From assembly GCA_946408315.1 (NCBI GenBank), contig CAMJRV010000204.1:1-5324 (forward strand): DNA of 5,324 bases. The letters run 5' to 3'. Both the position numbers and the translations under genes were made by a program. The notes below the pieces were generated by a model. The model was given only the letters and a program-made list of their open reading frames with translations. It was not told where the DNA came from and made no database searches. Origin of the DNA: an uncultured Bacillota bacterium (lineage in GTDB: Bacteria > Bacillota > Clostridia > Peptostreptococcales > Anaerovoracaceae). Each line of letters starts with the position of its first letter. Position 1 is the stretch's first letter. Positions 4,193 through 5,324 of the stretch are shown here, in pieces.

Positions 4193-5324
4193 TCATTCCA
4201 TCACGATTACGATCATTTCTCCCGGAGTATACCAATCGTAAAGGAATTTTGCATGCGAAGTGAAGTTTCTGACACACTTATGGGACAGGGGAACGGTACC
4301 CAGCGTCTTGGAATATTCGATCTTTCCGGGGTCAATGCGCCCGCCTTCCGAATTGAATTTATAATTGACCGGAACGCCATGCACATAGGCGCCTCCTGCA
4401 AACCGGACGGCCCAGGGCGCATACCCTTGAATCGATGTGGTTCCGTCCTTATAGTAAAAGAAGCGCTCTCTTTTCTCGATGGCATAATAATATCCAAGGG
4501 GGGTGGGCTGATGATATTTGCCGGCAGTGCCCGTCGTCGCCAAGGTATAGGATACGACCTTCCATTCCGTGCCGATCTTTTCAAAGACGACTTCGTTCTG
4601 ATTTCCCCGGTCTATTACGATCGCCTTCTTGATCGTTGTCACCGCCGCAGGGGTAGCCACATACTTGGCGGGAACGAAATAAACCCCTTCATCCTTTACC
4701 AGTGAGACTCGCGCATATTGAGCTCCGGAGGACAGAACTCTCACAAGGGTACCGTCGCCCAAATAGCTGAATTCCTTTAAGTTGGATGGGTCGGGATATC
4801 CCGGCGCGCTCTGGCTCCTTCTGCCGCCCGTTTGATCCAGCTCTCCGCCCTGATAAAGAGGCGCGTAGCCCTTTAGATTATGGTAATTGTTGATATAGGT
4901 CAGAGGTCCTTTTTCCGACGTTTTTTCCGCCGTTAAAACCGCATCGTGCATCTTATCAAACTGAAACACCTTTTTGACCACCGCGTCACCATTGACAAAA
5001 CCGAAATACGGCTTCCCCTTCTCCTGCCATGTGACGTGATACCATTTCCCCTCGCTGGTTATGGTCTCAACATAATCCAGCTTTTCATTTTTCGGCGCGG
5101 TTTTTAGAATAGGCTCCGCCGCGGAAGGCCCCTTCCTGATATTGACGGCTCCATTTTGAGCCAGTATGTAGGTATAGGTGAGTGGATATTTATCGTATTT
5201 CAACTGAAAACCCACCTCCGGCTCAACGATCTCACACGTCACATCTGAGGGCTCCTGTTCTTTCTCGATGGCCGATTTGGTCAATTCCTCACTGCTGTCT
5301 ACCAGCTCCGGCGCAAGCGAATCC
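4193..5324 (-). CDS. SH3b-containing L,D-transpeptidase (YkuD), N-terminus beyond the window (partial)
   Basis: The frame is open to the right edge, so the protein is at least 377 residues and its N-terminus, probably a signal peptide or lipobox, is missing. Numbering from TTG 5284: an acidic linker, then a bacterial SH3-like domain (about 35-108; VNIRKGPS at 47-54 is its hallmark), a linker region, a second SH3-like stretch (about 170-210), and a C-terminal YkuD domain (about 218-363). The catalytic region shows AYVHGVPVNY with His302 and LSHKCVRN with Cys337; SHKC replaces the textbook SHGC, and the His-to-Ser spacing is longer than in classical Ldt enzymes. SH3b domains usually bind cell wall, so an extracytoplasmic role in peptidoglycan 3-3 cross-linking or protein anchoring is likely. 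It is the upstream member of a probable operon with the small YkuD gene and trmB. TTG 5284 is not credible as the true start: there is no well-placed ribosome binding site, and coding sequence continues upstream. Confidence 0.9.
   Translation of the reverse strand, partial: DSLAPELVDSSEELTKSAIEKEQEPSDVTCEIVEPEVGFQLKYDKYPLTYTYILAQNGAVNIRKGPSAAEPILKTAPKNEKLDYVETITSEGKWYHVTWQEKGKPYFGFVNGDAVVKKVFQFDKMHDAVLTAEKTSEKGPLTYINNYHNLKGYAPLYQGGELDQTGGRRSQSAPGYPDPSNLKEFSYLGDGTLVRVLSSGAQYARVSLVKDEGVYFVPAKYVATPAAVTTIKKAIVIDRGNQNEVVFEKIGTEWKVVSYTLATTGTAGKYHQPTPLGYYYAIEKRERFFYYKDGTTSIQGYAPWAVRFAGGAYVHGVPVNYKFNSEGGRIDPGKIEYSKTLGTVPLSHKCVRNFTSHAKFLYDWYTPGEMIVIVME

Noticed and set aside
4253..4705. 150-codon plus-strand open frame
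   Set aside because: Antisense to the YkuD domain of the large L,D-transpeptidase; no motif.
5282..5284. TTG as the start of the large L,D-transpeptidase
   Set aside because: The frame stays open to the window edge, no well-placed ribosome binding site precedes the TTG, and a wall enzyme should have an export signal, which is absent downstream of it.

Overview
The window looks like chromosomal DNA from a spore-forming member of the Bacillota, most likely class Clostridia. The support is the strong GGAGG-type ribosome binding sites, the LrgA/LrgB pair, an SH3b-YkuD L,D-transpeptidase, and a left-edge gene that resembles SpoIIQ-type M23 proteins and has a sigma-F-like promoter in front of it. 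Genus cannot be assigned from the sequence alone. I see no tRNA, rRNA, CRISPR array, insertion sequence, phage gene or integration scar. Coding density is high and no gene-free stretch reaches 300 bases.

Layout, left to right. (1) Bases 1-282, minus strand: the N-terminal 94 codons of a single-pass membrane protein that runs off the left edge. Its candidate forespore promoter is at 301-330. (2) 399-1103 and 1084-1470, minus strand: overlapping lrgB and lrgA, a holin/antiholin-like membrane pair, transcribed from a candidate extended -10 promoter with an inverted repeat in the leader. (3) 1471-1668: a divergent intergenic region with back-to-back promoters. (4) 1669-2916, plus strand: a class I PLP aminotransferase that carries essentially the full E. 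coli AspC-type active-site residue set. (5) 2933-3004: a bidirectional terminator between convergent genes. (6) 5324-2998, minus strand: a likely co-transcribed group read in the order SH3b-YkuD L,D-transpeptidase (partial at the right edge), a leaderless small YkuD-domain protein, then trmB.

Together the window mixes cell-envelope functions (LrgAB, two YkuD proteins, an M23-like membrane anchor) with two housekeeping enzymes (aminotransferase, tRNA m7G46 methyltransferase). The genes are of known families, and I did not find a convincing unknown multi-gene system. The most useful leads are the sigma-F-type promoter, the pair of YkuD proteins with non-textbook catalytic motifs (SHKC and TAGC), the leader inverted repeat of lrgA, and a strong hairpin between the small YkuD gene and trmB.
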